Below are positions 18,452 to 27,629 of a stretch of 52,631 bases of DNA, piece by piece. The first letter of the stretch is position 1; each line of letters begins with the position of its first letter. The stretch is from positions 1-52,631 of the forward strand of contig JAFXIT010000065.1 of the NCBI GenBank assembly GCA_017532825.1. Reading direction: 5' to 3'. The DNA comes from Clostridia bacterium (GTDB lineage Bacteria; Bacillota; Clostridia; Oscillospirales; QAMX01). A model generated the notes under the pieces. The model ran no database searches. It saw only the letters and a program-made list of their open reading frames with translations, and was not told the DNA's origin. A program made the position numbers and the translations under genes.

Positions 18452-21235
18452 ATGAAACATAAACCTTTTTTTCGGTCTATTGCTGTTGCTTTGGCGGCAA
18501 CAATGCTGCTTTCTGCATGTTCCGGAAAGCAACCGGCGGATGAAACACAGCCGGCCGAAACCACGGCAGTAACTACTGGAGAAAATAATAACGCAATATC
18601 TCTTAAGGGGCTTTCGGGTACGTATCCCTACCGGCCCGACCCTGATATTAAGACGTCTGTCAGCGTAGATGAAAACTCCGCAGTGCTTACAGCAGGCGGA
18701 AACCGTATAGAGTTTAAGAAGGATAACGAAGGCAGATATTGCCTTACAACATATCTTCTTGACGGAGAAACCTGGAAGCCCTTCTTTGACGCAGGCAAGC
18801 CCGTAATCCAGGGAAATAATTTTAATATATACCCTACGACATGTGAGCTTATCAACGATAGTGATCTGGTAAAGACGGTCAAGCTTACCGGCGTTCAGGA
18901 AAAAAACGGTTATTCTTTTGAAATTATAGCCGAGGTTTATCAAGGAAATCCGCTTATCCATCTGCGCATTACCAACCATTTGACCGAGGCACTTACGATG
19001 TCGGGGCGTGAACCTACTATAGCACTTTGGAAAAATGGGATGCCCGAGGATTCTGTTTCGTTTAATCAGGGAACTCCAAATTACCAGACTGTCGAAGACA
19101 GTGTGTACTGGTACAGCGGTTTTCCTGCGGCTTTTTACTATACAGACGGACTTGCATCTGCGATTTATTTTGATGTTACCGATATGGATTGGTTTTCGGG
19201 TGATCAGATAGACCGATTTAATTGCTTACAGGTACGGACTATTGAGCGTGGAGGCATGAGCGGTATTGGTATTGAAACGAGAATCGGCCTGAAAGATCGC
19301 GAGATTCCGGCAGGGGATATGTTCATAGACTTTTATATCTACGGAACGTCGCTTGAATCTGCACCTACAAAGCTTGAAGCCCTTGATATGTCGGTTGAGG
19401 CATTTTCATACTGCCTTGCTACCGACTCGGATATGCCGACAAACTATGTTGATGATGTCGTAAGCTATGAATTCTATACACAAAAATTAGTTGAAGGTCT
19501 TATGACAGAGGGGGTAAGTTATTGCTGGAAGGATCCGCATATCGGTCCGGTGTGGAATGACGGTCCTGCGATAGCGGATTTGTCTGTTGACAGAATATTG
19601 CATCGTTACGGACATATTTCACCCGCAGACGAGGTGGTTACCCATGACGGAGACTGGAACTGCAATAACAACTGTCTTATTCCTCTTGTTCTTTGGGAAC
19701 GTCTTCATCCCAATACCCTTCAAAAAGAACTCATTGATGAGTCTGTAGCAGGACTTGCTGCTTATTTTGACGACAAGGCAAGATTCTACAGAAGCTTTGA
19801 TGTCTTTGAAGGGAACTATGGTACGGGCATCGAGTTTACATTCCAGAACTATACAATGACATATTCGACCCTTTGGGCAAATCTTTTTATGCCGATCGAG
19901 GATTTCCTTCCGGAGCTCGGAGGAAAATATATTATGTCAATGGACGGATACCGTGATGTTGCCGAGAACACCGGATATCTTCAGCCGCAGCTTATAGACG
20001 TAGCCAATAAAACTGCTGCAAATTCGATAGACGAGGTTGAACTCGGCAAGGTCCAGGAGGCGTGGAGCGGAGGCTTTTACGCTTATTGTATGTGTTATGC
20101 CTACGAGATAACAGGGGATGAGGTCTACCTTGAGCAGGCAAAGCGCCAGATGGATATCCTGTTTGAAGGCTTGGAATTTTACGTAAACGATCTGAAAGAG
20201 AAATTTTATACCGACCCGTATGAATTCCCGGTAAACGAGGTAAACTCTGTTGCCTACGGTGTTGCGGCATGTGAGTGGATATATCGTTTTACCGGCGATA
20301 AGAAATACGATGATTATGCCGCTCATATACGCAATTTGACATTGAGAATGATGAAGTGGTATGAGTCCTCGCTTTCGTCAGAACCCATGGATCAGGCGCT
20401 CAGAAGCATTTCCTTCTTCCAGGCTTTTTCAAAGACCGACACAACCTGTCCCTGGGAAACGATCCATACATATCTGCCGCTTACTATGGAACTGAAAAAT
20501 ACAGAATCTGAAGTATCTCAAGCTGTGCTGAAGGCATTTAATCTTTTTAAGAAAAATGCCCTTTCGTTCTCCGGAGCATCTTGGGATCCGGATGTCGTTG
20601 CAGGCGCAAGGGAATATCAGCAAAGTGTAACCGCTTACTATACTCCCGAGGCCTGGTATAGCCTGGAGATACCGACTGTTCCTACAGTCTGGGGATCAAA
20701 CAGCTATATGAGCTGCAGTATTATGTACGCATATCTGCTGTTTGAGGGATATGCCAAGGCAACGGATGAGGATATACTTTCGGTCAACCTCGACCTTATT
20801 GATAACAGCTTTGGACTTTCAAACGGCCTTGAAAGGAATTTCCTGCTGTTTAATCCCACCGTCGAAGACAAAAGCTTTAAGCTTCTGCTGTTTGACCTTA
20901 CCGAAGGTGCGAACTATACGGTAAGTATTAAGGATGAAAACGGAACGGATCGTGTTTTACACGCAAGCGGTGCAGAGCTCAGCCAAAACGGTATTGAGCT
21001 TTCTCTTGAGGGAATGCGATATTGCAACCTGACCGTATCCCTTTCTGAAGATTCCGAGGAATATTTGGAGCTTACATCGGCAAAGGCCGCACAATATGCA
21101 TTGATGATCGAGTATGCATCCGTGCAGTCGGCGGCTCTCGACGGAGAGACTGTAGATACGTCGGATTACTATGCCGCACTTGAACACTATCACAACGGTG
21201 AATATTCGCACTGTGTTGAATTACTGACAAAATAG
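18452..21235 (+). CDS. Large lipoprotein, glycosidase-like, function unknown
   Basis: This 927-residue protein begins with a lipoprotein signal peptide (MKHKPFFRSIAVALAATM, then LLSAC as the lipobox) and a Thr/Glu-rich linker, so it should be anchored outside the membrane. After a beta-rich region (about 60-320), the middle (about 340-760) looks like a helical (alpha/alpha) barrel, with stretches such as YAYEITGDEVYLEQAKRQMD and ACEWIYRFTGDKKYDDYAAH. These resemble six-hairpin glycosidases and lyases. A small beta domain and a helical tail follow. TTGGAGGCAGG precedes the chosen ATG. It may capture or trim extracellular polysaccharide for the intracellular enzymes encoded next. I do not recognise the family. 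Confidence 0.75.
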   Translation: MKHKPFFRSIAVALAATMLLSACSGKQPADETQPAETTAVTTGENNNAISLKGLSGTYPYRPDPDIKTSVSVDENSAVLTAGGNRIEFKKDNEGRYCLTTYLLDGETWKPFFDAGKPVIQGNNFNIYPTTCELINDSDLVKTVKLTGVQEKNGYSFEIIAEVYQGNPLIHLRITNHLTEALTMSGREPTIALWKNGMPEDSVSFNQGTPNYQTVEDSVYWYSGFPAAFYYTDGLASAIYFDVTDMDWFSGDQIDRFNCLQVRTIERGGMSGIGIETRIGLKDREIPAGDMFIDFYIYGTSLESAPTKLEALDMSVEAFSYCLATDSDMPTNYVDDVVSYEFYTQKLVEGLMTEGVSYCWKDPHIGPVWNDGPAIADLSVDRILHRYGHISPADEVVTHDGDWNCNNNCLIPLVLWERLHPNTLQKELIDESVAGLAAYFDDKARFYRSFDVFEGNYGTGIEFTFQNYTMTYSTLWANLFMPIEDFLPELGGKYIMSMDGYRDVAENTGYLQPQLIDVANKTAANSIDEVELGKVQEAWSGGFYAYCMCYAYEITGDEVYLEQAKRQMDILFEGLEFYVNDLKEKFYTDPYEFPVNEVNSVAYGVAACEWIYRFTGDKKYDDYAAHIRNLTLRMMKWYESSLSSEPMDQALRSISFFQAFSKTDTTCPWETIHTYLPLTMELKNTESEVSQAVLKAFNLFKKNALSFSGASWDPDVVAGAREYQQSVTAYYTPEAWYSLEIPTVPTVWGSNSYMSCSIMYAYLLFEGYAKATDEDILSVNLDLIDNSFGLSNGLERNFLLFNPTVEDKSFKLLLFDLTEGANYTVSIKDENGTDRVLHASGAELSQNGIELSLEGMRYCNLTVSLSEDSEEYLELTSAKAAQYALMIEYASVQSAALDGETVDTSDYYAALEHYHNGEYSHCVELLTK

Positions 21236-21254
21236 AGTAGAGGAGACAAAGAAA

Positions 21255-24200
21255 ATGAGCAGATACTCTCTTGACGGACGTTGGTATATACATGATGATC
21301 CGGAATCGCTCGGCTTTGAGGCGATTTCTTCTGCAACAGACGGATTCATTGCCGCTACAGTGCCGGGTAATATCCAGGGCGATCTTCAGGATGCACGCAT
21401 CCTTCCGCCGTTTAGGTATGGTGCTGTTGATGAACGATACTATGCAGTCGCAATGAAGGACTGGTGGTATAAAAAGGAGTTCATTCTTCCGAAAGACTTT
21501 GTCGGAAAGCGACTGACTCTTGAATTTGAGGGCGTAGACTATTCCTGCGAGATTTGGCTCAACGGAGAGAAGGTATATGTCCACGAGGGAATGTTTGAAA
21601 GGTTTTTCTTTGACGTTACCGACAGCGTACGTAGCGGAAAAAATGAGCTTTTTGTACGTATTGAAAAAATGCCCGAAGAGTTTCTGGAGTATATTATAGG
21701 CTCTGACGGCGCACAAAGCGGTGCCGGTACGCCGTATCATTTTGTAACCGGAAACAACGTGATAAGAAACCGTCTCAAGGGCCTAAAAAGTCCGGCAAAC
21801 CTGTCTTATGACTGGGGCTCAAATATGTATACCCTTGGAATTTGGCGCTCTGTCAACCTCTGTGCAACGGGGGACGTGCGCATAGACTGGATGCAGGTAA
21901 AGCCGTCTGTGGATTTGGACGGAAAGAAAGCATCTGCCGCATCTGTAACGGTAAATCTGGAGTGTGACTCTGTTTGCGACGGAGAGGTCAAGGTAAAGTA
22001 TACTGTAAGCGGCCCCGGAGTCTCTTCAAGCCTCGAAAAAACCTTTGCAGTAAAGAAGGGCCAACAGACACTTTCTGCCGAGATCGACTGCAACGGCGCT
22101 GAACTTTGGTGGCCGATAGGCTACGGAGATCAGCCTTTATATACCGTAACTGCAGAGGTGATCGATAATGACTGCGCCAAAGCGATTACCGCATTCAGAG
22201 ATGTAAAATGGGTAAATTGCGAAGGCGTTCCGGATGACTTCGAATTTAAATATCAGCTTGTTCTGAACGGAACTCCAATACGTCTTATGGGCTCTAACTA
22301 TGAGACGCCCGATCTGATGTTTGGAAGACAGGGAAAACGTGCTGAACACTATGTTAAAATGGCTGCAAGATGTAACATGAACTTCCTGCGTCTCCATGGC
22401 GGAAGCTCGGGACACAATGACGCTGTTTTCGATGCTGCTGACAGATACGGTATTATGCTTTCGGTCGAGTATCCCATAGGCAACTGCTGTATAGAGAATG
22501 ATGACGAGCTTATGGACAGGCTCGATATAACCTACGTTAACTTTATCAAGCAGTTCCGCAATCATCCGTCTATTATTGAATGGGGAGGCGGCAACGAGCT
22601 TGAGTGGTGGTTCAGACCAAATGAAGACAGGACTGCAATGTACCGTCAGGAGAAGGCAACCTATTCCGCCGACGACACGCGTCTTTTCAGGTATACCTGC
22701 CCCGTGCCGGGGTCACGTCACTCGCCTTGGACGTACATACCCGATTGGCATTACAAAATGTATAATTTGGACGACATGGGCGATAACTTCAAGATCGCAC
22801 CCAATATGCGCTTCGGAGAATTTGGCGTTCAGACCCCGTCGAATATCGACGTGTGGTATAAGGATATCCCCGAGCCCGATCGTTGGCCGCTTGACGTAAA
22901 TAATCCGGTGCTCATCCGTAAAAATGCCGTAAATTCTGTCTTTGACCGTGATACCTGGTTTTGTTTACCCACGATAGAAGCCCTTTTTGGTAAGCAGGAT
23001 CGACTTGAAGATGCAATAAAGGCGGGACAGTTTTTAGGTTGGGAGGGGCTCAGATACGCCTTTGGCCAGCTTCGCGCCAATGACCGCAGGATAGGCGGTA
23101 TGGCAAACTGGGATTATAATGAGCCCTGGCCCAATGCCGCAGGAAGCTATCTTGTAGACTATGACGGACGCCCCGTTATGATGTACTGGGGTACCAAGGA
23201 AGCACTGGAGCCAATCTCCATACAGCTTAAGTATGAGCATATCCTATATGAGTTTATAGGAAACAGCACTGCATTTGTTCAGGTCGTTTCCGATCGTCCG
23301 GATTTTAACGAGGAGCTCGAGTGGAGCTGTGTCGTTTATGACCGCAACGGAAATAGGTTTGTTTCCGAGAGCGGACCGGTGCTTCCGGAGTATTTAACGA
23401 CCAAAACGCTTGCGGAGATCCCGATGTCAGGTCCTGAAAATACAAGATACGGTCCCAATGTGGCGATCGTATCTCTTAAGAACTCAAACGGAGACGTTCT
23501 GAGCGAAAAGTGTTACATTTTTGGGGCAAAGGGTGTATACGAGCCTCTGAGAGGTCTTATCGGAAAGTCAAAGGCACCGTATGAATACGGTGGCACCTAT
23601 AATCTCTCCGGTATTTACGCCGGAGATATCAGACGTACTTCGGTTAAGGCCGAAGTATGCGGCAGAGAGACCGACGGCGACAGCGAGAAGATGTCGATAC
23701 GCATCACAAATACGGGAGATATGCCGGCACTCTTTGCGGATATAAAGCCCGTACACGAATATATGCCGGAGCTTTATATTGACCGTAATTTTGTAACTGT
23801 ACCTGTGGGAGAATCAAGAGTAGTTAATATTCTTTCAGAGAACAATGACGGAACATCGCTTAGGCTCGGTCAGGTAGGCTTCTCTGTTGAATGTTTTAAT
23901 GCAGATAGGGTGGATATAGCCCCCGACGAGACGGCAATATTGCTCATCGGACGTAAAGACGGTACAACGCAGGGATATATGCGTAATCAGTCGGGCGGAT
24001 GCGTATGCATTAACGCTGCCAAAGCAAGCTGCGCTGCCGATGAAGTACCGTATTTGATAGACGGCTCTTTTGAGGTCTTGTTTAATTCCGATACGGATAA
24101 GACGGCAAAGCTGATGCTTAACCTGTGTGACAGCGATAACAACGGACTTTCAACCGTCACAGTAAAGGTCAATTCCTTTGAGAAGGTATTCAAACTCAAG

Positions 24201-24371
24201 CCCGGTGCGGGTGTACAGAATCGGGAACCCTGGAGGCTTGCTTATCCCGAAACCCTCGACATTGAGATTCCGAAGGGTACACTTTGCATAGGGGAGAACA
24301 GGCTTTCCGTAAGTGTCAGTAACGGGTGGATTACGCTTGATTCGATTTCGATTTGTAAGGAGGAGCAGTAA
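21255..24371 (+). CDS. GH2-family glycoside hydrolase (beta-mannosidase-like)
   Basis: The 1038-residue protein shows the GH2 order. First comes a sugar-binding jelly roll (YSLDGRWYIHDD through WYKKEFILP and CEIWLNGEKVYVHEGMF). An immunoglobulin-like domain and a TIM barrel follow. The acid/base Glu is in IIEWGGGNELEW and the nucleophile Glu in MRFGEFGVQ. TVPGNIQGDLQDA near the start is typical of the beta-mannosidase / exo-glucosaminidase branch. The last ~150 residues form an extra beta domain that may bind carbohydrate. There is no signal peptide, so it acts on imported substrate. It begins 19 nt after the lipoprotein gene and overlaps the next gene by one base. Confidence 0.88.
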   Translation: MSRYSLDGRWYIHDDPESLGFEAISSATDGFIAATVPGNIQGDLQDARILPPFRYGAVDERYYAVAMKDWWYKKEFILPKDFVGKRLTLEFEGVDYSCEIWLNGEKVYVHEGMFERFFFDVTDSVRSGKNELFVRIEKMPEEFLEYIIGSDGAQSGAGTPYHFVTGNNVIRNRLKGLKSPANLSYDWGSNMYTLGIWRSVNLCATGDVRIDWMQVKPSVDLDGKKASAASVTVNLECDSVCDGEVKVKYTVSGPGVSSSLEKTFAVKKGQQTLSAEIDCNGAELWWPIGYGDQPLYTVTAEVIDNDCAKAITAFRDVKWVNCEGVPDDFEFKYQLVLNGTPIRLMGSNYETPDLMFGRQGKRAEHYVKMAARCNMNFLRLHGGSSGHNDAVFDAADRYGIMLSVEYPIGNCCIENDDELMDRLDITYVNFIKQFRNHPSIIEWGGGNELEWWFRPNEDRTAMYRQEKATYSADDTRLFRYTCPVPGSRHSPWTYIPDWHYKMYNLDDMGDNFKIAPNMRFGEFGVQTPSNIDVWYKDIPEPDRWPLDVNNPVLIRKNAVNSVFDRDTWFCLPTIEALFGKQDRLEDAIKAGQFLGWEGLRYAFGQLRANDRRIGGMANWDYNEPWPNAAGSYLVDYDGRPVMMYWGTKEALEPISIQLKYEHILYEFIGNSTAFVQVVSDRPDFNEELEWSCVVYDRNGNRFVSESGPVLPEYLTTKTLAEIPMSGPENTRYGPNVAIVSLKNSNGDVLSEKCYIFGAKGVYEPLRGLIGKSKAPYEYGGTYNLSGIYAGDIRRTSVKAEVCGRETDGDSEKMSIRITNTGDMPALFADIKPVHEYMPELYIDRNFVTVPVGESRVVNILSENNDGTSLRLGQVGFSVECFNADRVDIAPDETAILLIGRKDGTTQGYMRNQSGGCVCINAAKASCAADEVPYLIDGSFEVLFNSDTDKTAKLMLNLCDSDNNGLSTVTVKVNSFEKVFKLKPGAGVQNREPWRLAYPETLDIEIPKGTLCIGENRLSVSVSNGWITLDSISICKEEQ

Positions 24372-26113
24372 TGGATAAGCGTTGTGATTGGTACCTTAGG
24401 GCAAAATACGGAATTTATATGACTATGTCATACGAGGGGTATGACCGCAATCCTCTTCCCAGACGCTACCTTGATACCTGCGGAGTTTTCTCTGACGGAA
24501 GAATGCCTACCGATATTAATGAGATCGCCGATGCTTTTGACGTGCAGGGATTTGCTGACTTCTGCCATGAAGTTGGACTGCAGTACGTTAACTTTACGCT
24601 TTATCATGCGCATATGTATATGCTTTGTCCTAATGCAGCTCTCGACCGTTGGCTTCCCGGGCATACATCAAGGCGCGACGTGCTCAGAGAACTCATTGAC
24701 GCCTTGCATGCATACGGCATACGCTTCCAGGTCTATATTCACGCCAGCGTAGGCGATACGATGACCGATGCCGAACGTGAGGCGACGGGATATAACGAAC
24801 CGGAGGGACGTTTTAAGCGCTGGAATGACTTTATAAACGACGTGTTCTCGGACCTTTGTGACCGATACGGCTCGGACATTGATTCGTATTATTTTGATAT
24901 GATATTTGATCAGCCGTTTATGGATATGGTTGACATTCCGCGTCTGCGTTCACTTTTCAGGACTAAATGTCCCGATTCCGTCATTACCGGCAACGGTGAG
25001 GCAAATGATCTGGTCGATTTCAGCTCCAGAGAGGACTGCTCTATCTACATCGAGAGTGAGTATGACAGGTATTCTACAGCCGTACAGCACGTTGTGCTCC
25101 TTCCTGCACATGAATCAAAGGGCTGGTGGTCGTCTGTACCAACCGACCATCCTTCGGTCGTAAAGTATTCTCCGGAGCATCTTTACCGTACCATCGTGTT
25201 AAATGCAGGAAGCAATACCTGTGGAGGCGGTGTCGCATTCGGATTTGGTCCGTATTGTGACAGCGGCTTTGAGCCGGGGATCAGAGAGACCATGAAGGGG
25301 CTTTGGGAGCTTATTAAGCCTGTCTCCGAATCTATTCTCGACACCGTTCCGAGCGGATCTTGGGTCACGCCGTCCGCAGTAAAGATATCCGAGCTTCCTT
25401 ACGGCTTTACTGCCGTGACTTCGGGATCGGGCGAGTATGAGTATATCCACATTCTTACCAAGCCCGACTCCGATTCGATCGTCCTTCCCAAGCCTCTTGA
25501 CGGACGCAGGTTTTCAACCCCCTGCCTGTTGGCAGACGGAAGGGAGCTTGAGCTTATTACAAGCGAAGAAGGGTATCGCATTGTCAACCGACTCGGTTGG
25601 GATGATCTTGATACCGTAATCAGACTTAAAGTCGTGGGTGCGGCTGATAATATTCCATCGACTACTGCCGTTATTCTCCCTAAGTCGTCAATGAAATTTG
25701 AATCTCCTGATTCCGTTAAAGGGTGTCCTGCATCGAATTTGGGACTTGATGATCCCGAAAAGTACTGGAAGACCGACTCGGGGAACATTCATGAGATAAC
25801 TATTTCACTGGACGGTACGTACAATGTTCAGGGTCTCCACATTTTACCGGTGCAGTCAAACGCCCGTGAGGATCTTGAAAAACACATTGCTATCTGTTCA
25901 ATATACCTTAGCAGTGATAGCGGCGAGACCTGGAGAGCGGTATACACCGGAGAGCTTAAGCGTTCTACGGTTGAAAAGATCTGCAGGTTTTCACCGATGA
26001 AGGCAAATGCTGTCAAGCTTGTCTGCGGTCCCGACTGGTTTTTGACCTATGAACACAAGACGGATACTGCTGCCGAGATCTCTGTTGAGCTTGCGGAGGC
26101 GTGGAATGACTAA
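24371..26113 (+). CDS. GH29-like alpha-L-fucosidase family protein, divergent
   Basis: The 580-residue protein has the (beta/alpha)8 layout of GH29 and related families. WYLRAKYGIYMTMSYEGY stands where GH29 has the AKFGIFxHWG motif, so the His-Trp pair is absent. YYFDMIFD carries the likely nucleophile Asp. C-terminal residues ~430-580 resemble an F5/8 C (CBM32) lectin domain (TYNVQGLHILPVQSNA, SSDSGETWRAVYTGEL), as in many fucosidases. GH29 enzymes remove alpha-L-fucose. Loss of the usual active-site motif suggests another sugar or a distinct subfamily. No signal peptide. The start overlaps the GH2 stop by one base and the end overlaps rhaB by 8 nt. Confidence 0.75.
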   Translation: MDKRCDWYLRAKYGIYMTMSYEGYDRNPLPRRYLDTCGVFSDGRMPTDINEIADAFDVQGFADFCHEVGLQYVNFTLYHAHMYMLCPNAALDRWLPGHTSRRDVLRELIDALHAYGIRFQVYIHASVGDTMTDAEREATGYNEPEGRFKRWNDFINDVFSDLCDRYGSDIDSYYFDMIFDQPFMDMVDIPRLRSLFRTKCPDSVITGNGEANDLVDFSSREDCSIYIESEYDRYSTAVQHVVLLPAHESKGWWSSVPTDHPSVVKYSPEHLYRTIVLNAGSNTCGGGVAFGFGPYCDSGFEPGIRETMKGLWELIKPVSESILDTVPSGSWVTPSAVKISELPYGFTAVTSGSGEYEYIHILTKPDSDSIVLPKPLDGRRFSTPCLLADGRELELITSEEGYRIVNRLGWDDLDTVIRLKVVGAADNIPSTTAVILPKSSMKFESPDSVKGCPASNLGLDDPEKYWKTDSGNIHEITISLDGTYNVQGLHILPVQSNAREDLEKHIAICSIYLSSDSGETWRAVYTGELKRSTVEKICRFSPMKANAVKLVCGPDWFLTYEHKTDTAAEISVELAEAWND

Positions 26114-27584
26114 AAAGGTTTTGGCGTTCGACCTTGGCGCATCAGGAGGACGAGCCATAGTTGTAAGCTGCGACGGACAAAGCCTTAACAGCAGTGAAAT
26201 ATACAGGTTTAAAAATGAACCTGTAACGATCGCAGGGCATATGTATTGGGATTTTCCACGTCTGTGCCATGAGGTCACCGAGGCTCTCATAGCGTGTGCA
26301 AATTGCGGTGAAGGTGATATTGATTCCATAGGGATAGATACCTGGGGTGTTGATTTTGGGCTGCTTGATAAGGACGGCGATCTGCTTGGCAATCCGGTGC
26401 ACTACCGAGATAGCCGTACTGACACAATAGAAGCGCTTATAGACAGAGAGGTAGGCCTTGAAAATCTCTATGAGATGTCGGGAATCCAGAATATCTGGTT
26501 TAATACGTCTTACCAGATGTGTGCGTTGAGGGAACAAAAGCCGGAACTCCTCGCAACGGCCAAGAAATTTCTTATGATGCCTGATCTCATAGCCTATTAC
26601 CTTACGGGTGAGGTCTGCAATGAGTTTACTGCAGCAGCGACAACGCAGTTGTTTGATCAGAACAGCGGTGAGTATGACGTAAAGATCCTTAAAGCTTTGG
26701 GGCTTCCTACGGATATCTTTCCAAGGCCTGTTATGCCCGGTACGGTGATAGGAAAGCTCCTCCCGTCTATTGCCGACCTGTGCGGTCTGCGGCAGGATAT
26801 ACCCGTAATTGCCACTGCCTGCCACGATACGACTGCGGCAGCAACAGCTGTTCCTGCTGATGGAGATGATTTTATCTTTATTAGCAGCGGGACCTGGTCG
26901 CTCATGGGCACTGTTCTTGAAAAGCCTATAAAGACAAAAGAGGCATTTGAATTTGGACTCTCAAACGAAGGAATGCCGGAAGGGAAAATAAAGTTTCTAA
27001 AGAATATAATGGGTCTTTGGATCGTCCAGGAGTGCAGAAATCTTTGGAAACGCCGCGGTACGGAATATTCGTTTAGTGAGCTTGAAAAGATGGCAACGGA
27101 GGCAGAACCTTTTGAAGCGTTTATTGACGTTGAGGACGATCTGTTTGCTAATCCGAGTGATATGCCTGAAGCTATTTGCGAGTATTGCCGCAGAACGAAT
27201 CAGACGCCTCCCAGTACAAAAGGCGGTCTGATCCGTTGCGCCTACGAATCGCTTGCGATGAAATATCGTTTTGCTGCCGAAAAGCTTGCAGATATTACAA
27301 AAAAGAAGTTCGATGCAATTCATATTATCGGTGGAGGTTGTCACGCTACGATGCTTTCGCAGATGACTGCCAACGCTACGGGAATGAAGGTGGTTGCGGG
27401 TCCGTCGGAAGCCACATCGATCGGTAACGCAATTAACCAATTTATAGGTATTGGAGTATTTGATTCCGTGGCGCAGGCCAGGGCTGTGCTGAGAAAATGT
27501 ATTGATACTGCGTCTTATACCCCCGAAGACCGAGCGCTTTGGGATCTTGGCTATGAACGATATCTTAAGGTGATATCAAGGTAA
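26106..27584 (+). CDS. rhaB: Rhamnulokinase-like FGGY sugar kinase
   Basis: The 492-residue protein is an FGGY-family kinase of the RhaB group. It has LAFDLGASGGRAIVV at the N-terminus, SIGIDTWGVDFGLLD, NPVHYRDSRTD, the ATP-binding FISSGTWSLMGTVL and the C-terminal IHIIGGGCHATMLSQMTA. RhaB phosphorylates L-rhamnulose at C1; relatives accept L-fuculose. The start at 26106 overlaps the GH29-like gene by 8 nt; a start at 26049 would add a basic, unrelated stretch. It is the last gene of the operon. The rhamnose isomerase and rhamnulose-1-phosphate aldolase needed downstream are not in the window. Confidence 0.9.
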   Translation: MTKKVLAFDLGASGGRAIVVSCDGQSLNSSEIYRFKNEPVTIAGHMYWDFPRLCHEVTEALIACANCGEGDIDSIGIDTWGVDFGLLDKDGDLLGNPVHYRDSRTDTIEALIDREVGLENLYEMSGIQNIWFNTSYQMCALREQKPELLATAKKFLMMPDLIAYYLTGEVCNEFTAAATTQLFDQNSGEYDVKILKALGLPTDIFPRPVMPGTVIGKLLPSIADLCGLRQDIPVIATACHDTTAAATAVPADGDDFIFISSGTWSLMGTVLEKPIKTKEAFEFGLSNEGMPEGKIKFLKNIMGLWIVQECRNLWKRRGTEYSFSELEKMATEAEPFEAFIDVEDDLFANPSDMPEAICEYCRRTNQTPPSTKGGLIRCAYESLAMKYRFAAEKLADITKKKFDAIHIIGGGCHATMLSQMTANATGMKVVAGPSEATSIGNAINQFIGIGVFDSVAQARAVLRKCIDTASYTPEDRALWDLGYERYLKVISR

Positions 27585-27589
27585 AAAAA

Positions 27590-27617
27590 GACCTCTGCAT
27601 CATTTGATGCAGAGGTC
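27590..27617. terminator. Bidirectional terminator between rhaB and pfk
   Basis: GACCTCTGCATC (27590-27601) and GATGCAGAGGTC (27606-27617) form a perfect 12-bp stem with a 4-nt loop. An A-run lies before it and T-rich sequence after, so it serves both convergent genes. Confidence 0.93.
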
Positions 27618-27629
27618 CTTTTGTTTACT

